Source: Hirundichthys speculiger
Taxonomy: Eukaryota > Chordata > Actinopteri > Beloniformes > Exocoetidae
DNA: 64,000 bases
Direction of reading: 5' to 3'
Assembly: GCA_018398805.1 (NCBI GenBank)
Contig: JAGFBZ010000737.1
Coordinates: forward strand, 62,001 to 126,000
The translations under genes were made by a program, and so were the position numbers. The stretch's first letter is position 1. Every line of letters begins with the position of its first letter. Shown here piece after piece: positions 33,791 to 44,543 of the stretch. A model generated the notes under the pieces. That model worked only from the letters and a program-made list of their open reading frames with translations, searched no databases and had not been told where the DNA came from.

Positions 33791-34077
33791 CTAAAAATCG
33801 TTTTTTTTTTAAGACGAATGGACTGCAAAATGTATGTTTATACTCCCGGTCAGCAGTTCCAAGCCTGTCTGCCTCATAAACTCTGAGACCGCGGCACTGA
33901 TTCAAAGTGTGAAGCGTTACTATGAGACGAAACAGCACTTTTTTTTTTGCACTTTTTAGTTAATGTTTCCTGAATGTACATGAGTTTAACTTTTTTACTT
34001 AAAGCGGCCTTTAATTCAAGAAGAAAGGACAGTTCAAAGAAAAAGTCAACACCCTTTTTTTCCACTTTTTAGTTTTT
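33791..34077. other. probable hAT 3' non-coding region
   Basis: Poly-T-rich sequence between the hAT coding remains and the truncated gypsy LTR. The string aacttttttacttaaagcggcctttaattc recurs in diverged form at 36070-36100, on the other side of the gypsy element. Confidence 0.35.
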
Positions 34078-34333
34078 TCTGCCGCCATTGAGGGAATTTG
34101 TTTGAACTGTGTTGGACTTTGTTGACTAGTGTGGCATATTGTGTGTTGAAAAATGTGTCTTTTGTTGCTGCTCTATGTGAGAGCTTGACTTTTTGTTGCA
34201 GAGCAAGTTTGATTTCATTATATTTATTATTTTGGCTTTACCTTTAATAAACAGCTTGCCGCCAGATCTACACGCCTTGTTACTCCCCTTTATTCCATCT
34301 ACTAGGCTAACTCACCATACCTGGGCCGTAACA
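34078..34333 (+). repeat. 5'-truncated left LTR
   Basis: Matches 35810-36065 over 256 bp with a single visible difference (aaacagcttg versus aaacggcttg). The first 227 bp of the LTR, including the TATA box, are absent. Confidence 0.92.
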
Positions 34334-34353
34334 AGTGGGGGCTCGTCCGGGAA
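34334..34353 (+). promoter_or_regulatory. primer binding site, tRNA-Pro type
   Basis: tgggggctcgtccggga lies one or two bases after the LTR end. This is the proline-tRNA complementary sequence known from murine leukaemia virus and several fish gypsy elements. Confidence 0.8.
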
Positions 34354-34439
34354 ATTGTTAACGATTACTTACGTTACGTTAATTTTGACCTTCCCGGTCC
34401 ATTTTTGTGTAGACCACAGGTGGCACATTTGCCGTTTTT

Positions 34440-34720
34440 TGGTGAGCGTGTGGGCGCGCTTGTTGGGCTTCCCGTGTCGTATTATGGCTAAGATGCGCCG
34501 AAGGAGAGGAAGGGCGCGCTGGCAACCCATCCTCATCCTCTGGGCCAGAGGTTGCGATGACGGCAGCAGCAACACCTGCTGAAGTCACAACAACAGGCAA
34601 CTCATCCCGAGAATGATAAGGTTTCAACATGTTAATGTGACACACTCTGCTTTTGCACACGCGATCGGGTGTGTTCACAACATAGTCCGTATCACTAAGC
34701 ACTCGTTTTATAACGATGAC
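34440..34720 (-). mobile_element. inverted gypsy integrase C-terminal fragment
   Basis: On the minus strand it reads SDTDYVVNTPDRVCKSRVCH and then INMLKPYHSR, the standard C-terminal block of fish gypsy integrases, followed by an acidic/Pro-rich tail. The surrounding LTRs, primer site and reverse transcriptase are on the plus strand, so this part is inverted. The breakpoint to reverse transcriptase lies near 34710-34725 and may involve overlap at gatgacctgat. Confidence 0.8.
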
Positions 34721-35512
34721 CTGATTGTGTTTTCTGCTAGGTGGCAGGAGCATGTCGACAGCCTAAGAGAAGTGTTTTCTCGTCTGGCCTGCGCTTCCCT
34801 CACTCTCAACCTGGCCAAGTGTGAGTTTGGGAGGGGCACGGTGACGTACTTGGGCCGGCTGGTTGGGCGGGGACAGGTTCGACCTATTGAGGAGAAGGTG
34901 AGATCCATCACAGAGTTCCCGGTTCCTGCCACTAGGCGTGAGCTTCGCAGGTTTTTGGGACTGGCTGGTTACTACCGGGCTTTCTGCCGAAACTTCTCCG
35001 CGGTAGCACAGCCACTCACTAGTCTCACCAGTCCCAAAATGCCGTTCGCCTGGACACCTCAGTGCCAGCATGCATTTGAGAGCGTTAAAGCTCTTCTTTG
35101 CCATGCTCCCGTTCTCGCTGCCCCTAACTTTGGAAAGCCGTTCAAGATAGAGGTTGATGCTAGCGCTGTCGGTGCCGGTGCGGTTTTGTTGCAGAAAGAC
35201 TCAAATGGGGTAGAGCACCCAGTCAGTTTCTTCTCTCGAAAGTTTGATAAACACCAGTTCAAATATTCCACCATCGAGAAAGAAACTTTGGCTTTATTAT
35301 GGGCTCTACAACATTTTGACGTCTATGTGGGGTCATCTAATCAGCCATTGGTCGTCTACACCGACCACAATCCAATCACCTTCCTTGCGCGCATGTACAA
35401 TCACAACCAGAGGCTCATGAGGTGGGCTTTGCGGGTGCAGGACCACAATCTGGTGATCCAACACAAAAAGGGGTCCGAAAATATTATTGCGGACACGTTG
35501 TCTCGAGTGTAG
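34712..35512 (+). CDS. gypsy reverse transcriptase C-terminus and RNaseH fragment
   Basis: An open frame from the catalytic DD block (NDDLIVFSARWQEHV) through FLGLAGYYRAFCRNFSAVAQ, the RNaseH region (KIEVDASAVGAGAVLLQ, FSRKFDKHQFKYSTIEKETL, YTDHNPITFL) to IIADTLSRV and a TAG stop at 35510. RNaseH acidic residues are visible in VDAS and in STIEKE; the residue before DD is Asn where most elements have an aliphatic residue, at or next to the inversion breakpoint. The fragment is uninterrupted, consistent with a young copy. Without fingers, protease or integrase it cannot be autonomous. Confidence 0.88.
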   Translation, partial: NDDLIVFSARWQEHVDSLREVFSRLACASLTLNLAKCEFGRGTVTYLGRLVGRGQVRPIEEKVRSITEFPVPATRRELRRFLGLAGYYRAFCRNFSAVAQPLTSLTSPKMPFAWTPQCQHAFESVKALLCHAPVLAAPNFGKPFKIEVDASAVGAGAVLLQKDSNGVEHPVSFFSRKFDKHQFKYSTIEKETLALLWALQHFDVYVGSSNQPLVVYTDHNPITFLARMYNHNQRLMRWALRVQDHNLVIQHKKGSENIIADTLSRV

Positions 35513-35582
35513 TGTTTTTGTGGTTTGTGTGTTGGTTGTTTTTTTTGTTCTGAAACCAGGGTTTCAAACTTAAGTGGGGAGG

Positions 35583-36065
35583 TGTTACGGACCACGAGAG
35601 CCGGCGGCATGGTGCGTCCTGTGGGCTATCCCCGGCTGTCGCCTGCAGACAGGAAGAGGGAGTGACGTCCCGGGATTCCCTTACCAAGCTCCGCCCCCTT
35701 GAATCAGCTGAGCGGCATTGCCATCACCTGGGCCCTCCTCTCATCACCCTCCCTTCTATAAAAGACCTGTCAGAACTGCAGTCGTGGCAGACTGTCAGCC
35801 ACAGACAGATCTGCCGCCATTGAGGGAATTTGTTTGAACTGTGTTGGACTTTGTTGACTAGTGTGGCATATTGTGTGTTGAAAAATGTGTCTTTTGTTGC
35901 TGCTCTATGTGAGAGCTTGACTTTTTGTTGCAGAGCAAGTTTGATTTCATTATATTTATTATTTTGGCTTTACCTTTAATAAACGGCTTGCCGCCAGATC
36001 TACACGCCTTGTTACTCCCCTTTATTCCATCTACTAGGCTAACTCACCATACCTGGGCCGTAACA
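35583..36065 (+). repeat. right LTR, complete
   Basis: 483 bp with TGTTACGG/CCGTAACA ends, a TATA-like ctataaaag at about 35755 and an AATAAA at about 35979. Promoter and polyadenylation signals are therefore present. Confidence 0.9.
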
Positions 36066-36426
36066 ATTTAATTTTTTTACTGAAAGAGGCCTTCAGTTCT
36101 TCAGGTCACGGACTTGCACTATTATTGATTTTATTCTGAGGTTTCACTATTGGTTGATTTGAAATAAAAGCCTTAAACTTATGTAAATGCATGGGACTGA
36201 TTTTATTTATGATAAAAGATATGGAATATGTTGGAATATTTCCTGCATTTGAAGTTAAACTAAAATTAGTTCCTTTTTCAAAATACGCACTTTTCCTCGG
36301 ACCTTCTACTTAGGCAAAATTTAGTAATTTAGTAACCTCAGTGACTTTTAATTGAATACCCCTGCCCTATAGGCTTCTGCCTCAAAGCAACAGCCTACCT
36401 TGATGGTAGGAGTGAGCCCTTTAATG
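36066..36426. other. possible hAT right end
   Basis: AT-rich. tgaatacccctgccctata at 36353-36371 faintly mirrors the left hAT terminus at 31305. No 8-bp duplication is found, so the assignment is weak. Confidence 0.25.
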
Positions 36427-37149
36427 TACCGTATTTTCCGGACTATAAGCCGCTACTTTTGTCCCACGCTTTAAACCATGAGGCTTATACAGAGATGCGG
36501 CTTTTCTATAAATTTTTCTTCAGCCCCCAGGGGCGCTCTAGCAGGAAGTGCAAAAAACAAACCAAGTAGTTAAAGGGTATTCTGTTTTTGTTAAGTAGCC
36601 TATGTTGGCTATGCTACTCTACATTCATTTTGTGAGCATCAATACCTGTTATTATTGGACAAACTGATTAATTCAGGTGTGTCTGACTATTGTAGCTACT
36701 CGGACACACCTGGATTATCAGTTTGTCCAGTCAGTTTGTTGGTTCCCCAGCGGATTTCCGGGTTCTGAGTGGACCCGCCGCAGAGGTAAGGTTTTAATCG
36801 CAGATGCGGACTGGACACAGCGTGGAGCCAGCAAGTCAACGATCCGGCTCCAAAGCGGATCCAGCACTGAGTGCAAGTGGACCCTGATACAGGTCCGTTT
36901 CACGGGTCGGTTCCGGATGTCTTTGCTGTGTGGGGTGGTTTCAGTACACAGGAGGAGGAAAAATCAGTTCAGGTATATGAATAAACACTTATGGTACAAA
37001 TCTTTCGATGTAAATATCTTATTTCTCAGCCTGGATACCGGCGGCTTATAGTCCGGTGCGGCGTATATGTGACAAAATATATATTTTGTTTATATTTTAA
37101 TGGGTGCGGCTTATATTCAGGTGCGCTTTATAGTCCCGAAAATACGATA
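36427..37149. mobile_element. TA-flanked inverted-repeat element (CGTATTTTCCGGACTATAA type)
   Basis: The left end taccgtattttccggactataagccgc and the inverted right end tatcgtattttcgggactataaagc are terminal inverted repeats flanked by TA. The sequence CGTATTTTCCGGACTATAAGYCGC is a well-dispersed animal repeat end; the TA duplication suggests a Tc1/mariner-group non-autonomous element. The open frame inside (36677-37051) has no recognisable domain. Confidence 0.72.
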
Positions 37150-37789
37150 ACCCGACCCCAATGTGCACTCTCTCCTGCTACTACATGGCGTTGATGCGGA
37201 CCACAACAAATGTGACTAGTCTGCTTGGTAGATTTGTTCTTCATCTTCGCATTTCCTGCCACTACTTCTGCTTCATCATTTTTGCTGCAATGTCTTTAAA
37301 AATGACTGATGCTCAACATTCATCATCACCATCCCATGTAAGATATCTTTTTTTCTCCATTGCTACGTCTGAGCTAAATAAAGAAAGTAAACAAAAGGAA
37401 GTTCAGCACTGCAGAAAAGAACCTGCACTGGCTTCTAGCAAACAACAATGCACCAGTATGGGGTCCTGCGTAGCATACGTGCATACATGCAGGAATACCT
37501 ACGCCATCTGCTCCTCTCTTTCCCACAGAGACACACAGGTATACCCCGTCTCCTCTGAATTTTCCTCAGCCTGTCTGCTGCGAGCGCCTGACTGAGCTTC
37601 TGGCACACCTTATCACCACCATAATCATCATCATCAGTCATAATCAGTCTGCTATAGCTTTAAGATAGCTCCTAAGAGCTCCTAAGAGCTACCTTAAGAA
37701 CACTCCTGACTGCCAGTCACCTCTTTCTTTTCTTTCCTCCTTTCCTTCCTGCTCTGTGTGCTGTAGCTGCTTTCACTTCTCTCCTTGCT
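37150..37789. other. unassigned sequence
   Basis: An open frame of 144 codons starting at 37161 (plus) has no recognisable feature and a composition typical of chance. Confidence 0.3.
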
Positions 37790-37981
37790 CTAAGAACTGC
37801 TTTCCCCGTTTAGTTTCTGGGTTCTTGTTATGGTAATATGGTGCATTAAGGTCCATGCGGTCAACAAGACCTTTTGTGGCCTGAATATGTGAAGTGTCAT
37901 CTGCTCTGATACTACCTTTGGTATGTAGGACATCATCATCCCTGATACTGTAGTCTCCATACTCGTCTAGATTTGGGTCAT
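37790..37981 (-). CDS. unidentified acidic ORF fragment, cut by an LTR
   Basis: The minus-strand frame reads NDPNLDEYGDYSIRDDDVLH, then IRADDTSHIQATKGLVDRMD and LNAPYYHNKNPETKRGK. It is hydrophilic, rich in D and Y, and complex in composition, unlike its surroundings. I do not recognise it. It may be an exon or exon fragment; no clean splice sites are visible and its upstream (minus-strand) side is the end of a gypsy LTR at 37982. Confidence 0.3.
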
Positions 37982-38419
37982 TGTCACGGCCCGGGTCAGC
38001 CATGACTGATTTTCTGTATATTCTATGTGTGTTGTCAAGTTGGCGTCTCTCCATGTCTCGATTGCTTCCTGTTTTACTTTAAAGCTCTGTCTTGTCTTCG
38101 TGGTGTTCAGCTTTTCTTCCTCCCCCTTGTCAGCCTGATTGTTCACACCTGTCTCTCGTTTGTTCCTGTGTATTTATAAGTCCTGTCACTCCCTTTCTGT
38201 CTGCTGTCCTTTCTCGTCTCTACCACCCCATACCTGTCACCCTGCTTCTTGGATTTAAGTTAAGTTTGTATTTTGAGATTTTTTTGAATTGTTAGAATTT
38301 TTGGATTTGGTGGATTTTTGATTTTTGATTTTTGTACTTTTGTTTAAGAAAGAGCCTTTTTGTTTTTGAACCTCCTGCACCTTGGGTCCTTCTTCCACAC
38401 TCCCCCACCCCTCGTGACA
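37982..38419 (+). repeat. gypsy-type LTR
   Basis: 438 bp, TGTCACGG...CGTGACA inverted ends, C/T-rich, with a TATA-like gtatttataag at about 38169. It is followed directly by agaatggacagccaggaaatggacccagcg, the kind of leader/gag start seen in fish gypsy elements. No partner LTR is found downstream. Confidence 0.7.
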
Positions 38420-38520
38420 GAATGGACAGCCAGGAAATGGACCCAGCGGGAGGACTCTCTACCTTTTGGGGCACCCGACTGGCCCTGGGGGGGCCAAAGA
38501 GCATCCAGCAGGCTGGCTGG
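38420..38520 (+). mobile_element. start of gag-like region
   Basis: The reading MDPAGGLSTFWGTRLALGGP lies downstream of the LTR. It is interrupted at about 38520 by an L2 LINE, and GC-rich gag-like sequence resumes at 39903. Confidence 0.45.
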
Positions 38521-38521
38521 G

Positions 38522-39902
38522 GCTCAGGACTGCTTCGACAAGACAGAGTGGGACTTATTTGAACATCAGGGGGTGGATACTTTCACAGACACGGTACTGG
38601 ACTACATCAAGTTCTGCATTGGGAATGTGACTGTAGACAAAACCATCCGGGTTTTCCCTAACCAGTAACCCTGAATGACCAACCAGGTCCGCTCACTCCT
38701 CAGGGCCCGCAACGCCACCTTCAGGTCAGGTGACAGAGCTCTATACAGAGCTGCTCGGGCTGACCTGAACAGAGGAATAAGGAAAGCCAAGGCGGACCAC
38801 AGGATGAGAATAGAGTCCCACCTGTCCAGCAAGAACTCCCGGGAGGTGTGGCGGGGCATACAACACATCACCAACTTCAGAGGCAGTGATGTGTCAACCG
38901 CAGACCTGAGTGCGCCGCTGGCAGAGGAGCTGAATGGTTTCTTTGTTCGCTTTGAGACACCACAGCAGCACCCAGCTGTTCCAGCCCCGCCCCCAGCCCC
39001 GCCCCTACCTGCTCCAGCCCCGCCCCCCACATGGATCCTCCATCACTCCACTCACTGTACAGGAGCATGATGTCAGACGGGTGCTCCTGACAGTGAACAC
39101 CAAGAAAGCTGCCGGCCCAGACGGAGTTCCAGGCAAGGTGCTCAAAGCGTTAGCCCACCAGCTCACCCCCACCTTCACCAGGATCTTCAACACCTCCCTG
39201 GCCCAGGCAGTGGTCCCGTCCTGCCTGAAATCAGCCACCATAATCCCGGTGCCGAAGAAGTCTCCCGTCACCAGCCTGAATGATTACCGTTCAGTGGCCC
39301 TCACCCCGGTAATCACCAAGTGTTTTGAGAGACTAGTTCTTCACCACATAAAGAACCACCTCCCACCAGACTTCGACCCCTTCCAGTTTGCTTATCGGGC
39401 AAACAGATCCACCGAGGACACCATCGCTGTAGCTCTGCACTCTGCTCTGAACCACCTGGAGCAACAGCAGAGCCACTAACATCATGAAGGACAGCTCCCA
39501 CCCTGGCTCTGACCTGTTTGACCTGTTGCCCTCAGGAAGACGCTATAGGGTCATCAGGTCCAAAACCAACAGACTAAAAAACAGCTTCTTCCCCAAAGCC
39601 ATAACTGCCCTGAACCAGTCCGTGCAATATTCCACCAGATGTGTAAACTAAAAAAAAAAAAAAAAATCTGTATATAGTATCTGTTATACCTTCTCAGGAC
39701 TTGACTGTTCACCTTACATCCTCATACCCCCACCTTCTTTTATTCGCACTACCTCGATCATCTGCACTGTTCTCTCTACATTGCATATCTTTGTACACTG
39801 ATCCGCACTGGTTTGTACTTTGCACTCTTTTTTGCACTGATGCTGCTTTTAATCTCATTGTACCCATGTACAGTGACAATAAAGGATTCTATTCTATTCT
39901 AG
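38522..39902 (+). mobile_element. internally deleted L2-type LINE
   Basis: Coding order: linker (KTEWDLFEHQGVDTFTDTVL; IKFCIGNVTVDKTIRVFPNQ), then SLLRARNATFRSGDRALYRA, then reverse transcriptase fingers [56 protein letters not shown] up to about 39478. It then jumps to the C-terminal box DLLPSGRRYRVIRSKTNRLK and FFPKAITAL. The palm and thumb are missing. The 3' end is the repeated attctattctattcta tail at 39885-39902. The endonuclease is absent (5' truncation), so it is inactive. Confidence 0.85.
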
Positions 39903-40745
39903 GGGCTGGCCCGGCTCGCTACTTGGCAGAGCTTGCCTTCGAGGCGGCCTCTCCGTCGTCTCGGGGCAGGCGCTTATGATCCGGGGCGACCCAACAGGCT
40001 GCCAGTCCTCTGGGTGTTTCTGTTGCCGCGGCAGCCCAACAGGACCCCCCGACCCCAGCTCCCATCTCTGTGGGAATCCAGGAGGACGTCCCACCTTCAG
40101 CTCCCGACCCTGTCCCTATGGCGGCCCAGGACACTTGCCTGGCAGCTCAGAAGGAGGTCAAATCCTTCTAGGAGCTCTACCGCCACCTCATGTCCTCTGT
40201 GCAGGAATCCACTGACGTGAGGCGGTGGATCTGCGTGTATGACCTCCTCCTGAGACATTGGACCACCTGGCCCCAGTTCCTCTACCTGCCGCACACCATG
40301 TCCGTCGTCTCAGCGGTGTACAAACACCTCAATAAGCTGAGGGGGGAGCTGGCGGCCTTTAACCCCGAGGCCGAGGTGGCCGACACGCCTGTCCACGTCC
40401 AGGAGGCGGCCGACGTGCCTTCCCCCAGTCATGTCTCCGAGGTGTTTGACACGCCTGCTCATATCATGTCTCCAAGGCAGTCGGTGCATGCTCTCACCTT
40501 CTCGTCTCCAAGGTGGTCTCGGGCGAGGCAGGGCTTGAGCCCTCTCGGCCCCCACTTTGGTATCACCCGTCACCGCTGCAGCAGGCGCTGCAGTCAGCCG
40601 AACCCGTGCCTGAGCTGCTGCAGCAGGAGCTGCAGCCGGCTGAGACCAATTCGGGCAGCTGCAGCTCCTGTTGCAGCGGCTCAGGATGTTCCTCGGCCGG
40701 CTGCAGCTCCTGCAAAGCTTCTTTTGTTCAAGGGAAAATACTTGC
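39903..40745 (+). mobile_element. GC-rich gag-like region of an LTR element
   Basis: GC-rich, Pro/Ala-rich coding-like sequence. One frame (40190-40753) reads DVRRWICVYDLLLRHWTTWP, SAVYKHLNKLRGELAAFNPE and repeated ADTPVHV/FDTPAHI-type motifs, which I associate with gag-like proteins of fish gypsy elements. A stop at about 40168 and frame changes show decay. Read together with 37982-38520 it forms one LTR element split by the L2 copy. Confidence 0.5.
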
Positions 40746-41253
40746 TGGCCTGACAGCAAGTATTAAACATTTAAAGCATAAACAATTAAAGGGGAAGCAC
40801 AGGAGCAAGACACACATTTATTTAAGTAAAAAATAAAGTAAGAAAGAGAAGTTGGTAGAATCCATATAGGGCCTGCATAATCCTGATTGTGCTGCAGGAA
40901 CCCTATTCATGTAATAATTGTTTCACATACCTGAAAGAAAACATAGTACTTAATTTTGATTTTCAACAGCAGTAACAACAATTTACATTTTACAAGGGCA
41001 GTTGGTTATAAGGCATACATTTTAGCCAAGCGAGGCCTTATCTATAACCCCCAGTCTCACCACATTAATTTCATTAAATGATATATGATGTAACAAATAG
41101 CTTATTCCACACTATTTGGCACTGGGGTAAGCAGCAGCATCTGATGGTAGTCTCACCATATAGTTTCAGCACTTTGGCCAGTGGTTACTTTTTTTAAAGT
41201 GCTTCATAAATAGAGTTGGCTTGGCTATGAGAACTTACTATAGAAATACTATA
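40746..41253. other. unassigned sequence
   Basis: AT-rich; no supported feature. Confidence 0.3.
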
Positions 41254-41560
41254 ATTCAATTTTATTTGTGTAGCGTCTGTTACAATGTCAATTGTCTCTA
41301 AGTGCTTTACAGAGACCCAGAGCATGACCCTCGAGCAAATATAATTAACTAAAATTATAACATTAAATCCTAATCAAGGATAATGGCAAGTAAAAAACTC
41401 CCACACGCAGAAAAAAAAAAAAAACTTTAAGCCAAACAGTGGCAAGGAAAAACTCCACCTTGAAGAAGAAACCTTGAGCAGGACCTGGCTCATATGGGGG
41501 GACCTTCCTGCCGAAGGCCAGCTGGGTAAAGAGAGAAAAAAGATATAGTTCTTTTTTGTG
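41254..41560 (+). repeat. dispersed teleost repeat (ATTTTATTTGTGTAGCG type)
   Basis: Begins attcaattttatttgtgtagcg, with ctaagtgctttacag, ggcaaggaaaaactcc, gaagaaaccttgagcagg and ggaccttcctgccgaaggcca. This string order is common across fish genomes; I cannot name its class. Confidence 0.65.
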
Positions 41561-43829
41561 AGGTTGGAAGTCTTTATAAAAGCAAATGACAGGGCTCCAC
41601 CATCCTGTGGGCCCACCACCTGCAGGAGGGGCCATATAAGTTGGGTGCCATTGTTGTGGAAAATTATCTGAAGAAGAATTCAAGTAGAATGACAAATATA
41701 ACAACTGCGTTCACAATGTTTTTATTAAGTCAAGTCAGAAGAAAAAAATCATGCGCATGGAGAGAGAACTCAAAGATTTCTCTCTGGCAAAGGCAGAGAG
41801 ACAGAGACTTTTAAGCAGCAGCACCAGAAGTCCATATATGGTCATGTTGTATTACTGATAGTCAGGGAGTAGGATTTAACAAAGAGTGGCTTATTCTAGG
41901 TTTTGCTAGTTTTATATCTATTGACCTTGCAGCTGTCTGTGAGAACAGGATGATATTCAGTTTAGAGTAGCACACGAACATAGCTGATGTGCAGGCGACT
42001 TTAAGGTTATATGAGGTCAGAAGCAGGTTACATGGGGTTAGCTGCATTTATGATATAAGAGCCTACATTTCATTTACACCATGTGGGATAGACAGTGGCT
42101 GAGGGCTTGGGCCTCGGCGCCCTGACCCTCGATCACTGGGTGTTGGGACATGAATGTCACCTGTCTGGCAGGGAAGGAGGCTTGAGCTTGTGCGTGATGT
42201 TGAGCTGGTGCCTCCTCTGCTCTGTGTCCTCTGGGGCTGGGACATGTGTCTCTTGTCTTTCATGGGGTGGCAATGCAGATGTAGAAGACAGGGATCGCCT
42301 TTCCTCTGCCCTTGTGCCACACCCTAGGTGCTACGGGTGTGCCACCACATGCCATTCTAGGCACACACTCATTACAGTTTGTCTTATGTCTCTGTCTGTT
42401 CTGTCCTTTTGTGCTTCACCGTTGGTGATTTTTATCCCTCCTGACAGGAATCAAGGTTTCAGGTGTTAATACAGTATGTTTGATTAGACTGTCAAAGAGG
42501 GCTGGTGAAGGACATTTGCTTTCATTCACAGTCACGCACAGGAATACTAACATCTGCTACACTATCAAATTTCATACATATCAAATTAATCTGCAAAAAG
42601 ATTTCATTTTATAGAGAAGCTTATGGTTGGTGATGATAAATTAATCAAGTGCATTTCATCAGGCTGCTCCTTCACACCCCTACCAAATTCTAATCAAAAC
42701 TCCACAGAAAACAAAACTGTAATTAAATACTGTAAAATCTTTTCACGTACAGATTTGGAATTTTTAATGCGCTTAATATACAACCCTTTTACCCCCATGT
42801 TTCTCTGCTGATTGACCACAAGAGATTTTCCCTGAACAAATGAGCAGCTGCTTTGGGCCCAAGTTAAAGGTTTCCTCCAATATTATTCAGGGGTCCTAAT
42901 GGTTGGTGAAAGATAAATAGGTAAATATTTACTTCCCTGCTTTGTGATTCATTTCCCTTTCATGATTGCACACAGGGATCAAAGGAAATTTCAAGAATAT
43001 TCAACCTCTTCCATTTATTCACATGTAAGATAATTGTAAGCACATCATTCTTTGCAGGTGCAAATGTATTGAGTGAAAACAGCAAAACAGGGTTTTCAAT
43101 TGTGGGAAAGGAAAAGTGCATGTGTTTGCAAGTGCCAAGCATTATACATGTCTGGACATTATGGAAAGGATGTCCACAGAGAAAGGGTTTCTTTGTTTTT
43201 AGGTGTAAAAGGTGTTAACAGGCACAAGATTCTTTGCAACTGCACACATATCGAGTGAGAAAAGCCACAATGTAACACAAGGCTATTAAATGTGGGAAAG
43301 CAAAAGAGCAAGGATGCAAACTATGGAAGGCTTTCTTGTTTTTCTTCAGCCTCTTCTTGTTTGTGTGTATTCCTTTTTAGCGGCTCTGATATAGATCCAG
43401 GGAGTTTGGGGTTATGCAAAGTTTATTTAAACGGACAGATCTGATATAACCTGTTTATTTTATAACCTCTCACACAAAAGAACCACTCACAATTTTCTTT
43501 CTCACAATCCATGGACAAATATTTAGCTGATATTTAATTCTCATGAAAAAGCTTCTTAATTTCCTTTATTGACATTTTGTTGGAGCAAAATCAGTGCTGT
43601 TCATGACCGTAATGAAGACCTACCGTATCTGTGTAAAAATGCTTGGTGACATTGCTGTTGCATTGCAAAGTAAATACACTGTTAACTGCTCAACACATGC
43701 TTTCTATGTTATTCACTTTATCTGACTAAATTTCGTCTAACAGCCACATATGTAAGATTAAAATGTGATGTGGATTACTGCAGACGACTGTGATGAGTGC
43801 ATCAATCATTTAGGCCAGTTCAGCAGTAC
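41561..43829. other. unassigned sequence
   Basis: No gene recognised. 42060-42350 is GC-richer than its surroundings but its open frames are unsupported. Confidence 0.3.
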
Positions 43830-44543
43830 GGCTTGGGACCGTAACACGCGCTCAATGGGGCCGGAAATTTTGTTTCTCAACATCTCCGTTAATTATTCCC
43901 CACAACTCGTGAAATTTCACTCAGGTATTGACAATGAAAACCTCTATCAAATTTCAGAGGCTGATCCGGATCTGATCCAGAAGGCGGATTTTATCGCAGT
44001 CTGTAAATCGCTATATGGGAGAACTGTTGTGCTTGGCGGAGGTTTGCGCTCTCTGAGTGCTTTTCTAGTTAAGAAATGCTTTCCTGGAAGCTCACTGGCT
44101 CTATTTTTTTCTGAACAGTTTGTTGGAACTTCTTGGAGTACAAAAAAAATGATTAAATCATTTGCTCCACATTAGTTAGAGCTAGTTATGTATATATCAG
44201 TTCAGAGGAGGAGGAAAAAAGAGGAGGAAGCTCTACAGCAGAGTCCCAGACCAGCTGCCCATGAGAGCTGCTCTGATCTGGGTGAAAAGACGCTCCATAG
44301 CAGTTTGTGGGTACCGCAACCTGCTCTTAAAGGCAATGGCTACTGACGCACTGATTGGTTAAACAGGTGGAACGCCCTAACCACTCCCATGCATAATGTG
44401 TGTATAATATAGTGGTTGGCGCAGGTAATATCACAGGTTTCAGGAGGTGGAAGATTTTTTTGTTCTTTGTGGGGGAACGCCCCTCCTTCTACCTGCTATC
44501 CCTTAATAGCAGCTTTAGGAGGTTTGGCGCATGATCGGGCCCA
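43830..44543 (+). repeat. 0.7-kb duplicated segment, copy A
   Basis: Highly similar to 57145-57825 along its whole length, same orientation. An open frame of 136 codons (43765-44175) covers its first half and includes NENLYQISEADPDLIQKADF, YGRTVVLGGGLRSLSAFLVK and a lysine-rich end. I do not recognise it. Copy B has the same frame broken. It is probably a multicopy repeat with a coding remnant. Confidence 0.75.

Larger units (their letters stand above)
34078..36065 (+). mobile_element. rearranged, recent Ty3/gypsy LTR retrotransposon
   Basis: The 3' LTR is 35583-36065 (483 bp, TGTTACGG...CCGTAACA). The 5' LTR retains only its last 256 bp (34078-34333), differing from the 3' LTR at one position that I could find. 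Next to it, 34335-34352 (tgggggctcgtccggga) matches a proline-tRNA primer binding site. A purine-rich tract (aagtggggagg) precedes the 3' LTR. The interior is only about 1.25 kb: an inverted piece of integrase, then reverse transcriptase C-terminus with RNaseH. Gag, protease and most of integrase are missing. It lies between the BED-hAT remains and AT-rich sequence that may be the same hAT's 3' end. Confidence 0.88.

Noticed and set aside
34193..34582. 129-codon plus-strand frame over LTR, primer site and leader
   Set aside because: It crosses LTR and primer-site sequence, and the recognisable coding there is the minus-strand integrase piece.
34763..35104. Minus-strand frame opposite reverse transcriptase
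   Set aside because: Shadow of the gypsy reverse transcriptase/RNaseH frame on the plus strand.
37161..37595. 144-codon plus-strand frame
   Set aside because: Long for chance, but it has no domain, no repeat structure and no neighbouring splice signals I can support.
40310..40759. 149-codon minus-strand frame
   Set aside because: GC-rich shadow of the gag-like plus-strand frame.
41363..41704. 113-codon minus-strand frame
   Set aside because: Lies in a dispersed non-coding repeat and contains a poly-A-derived Phe run.
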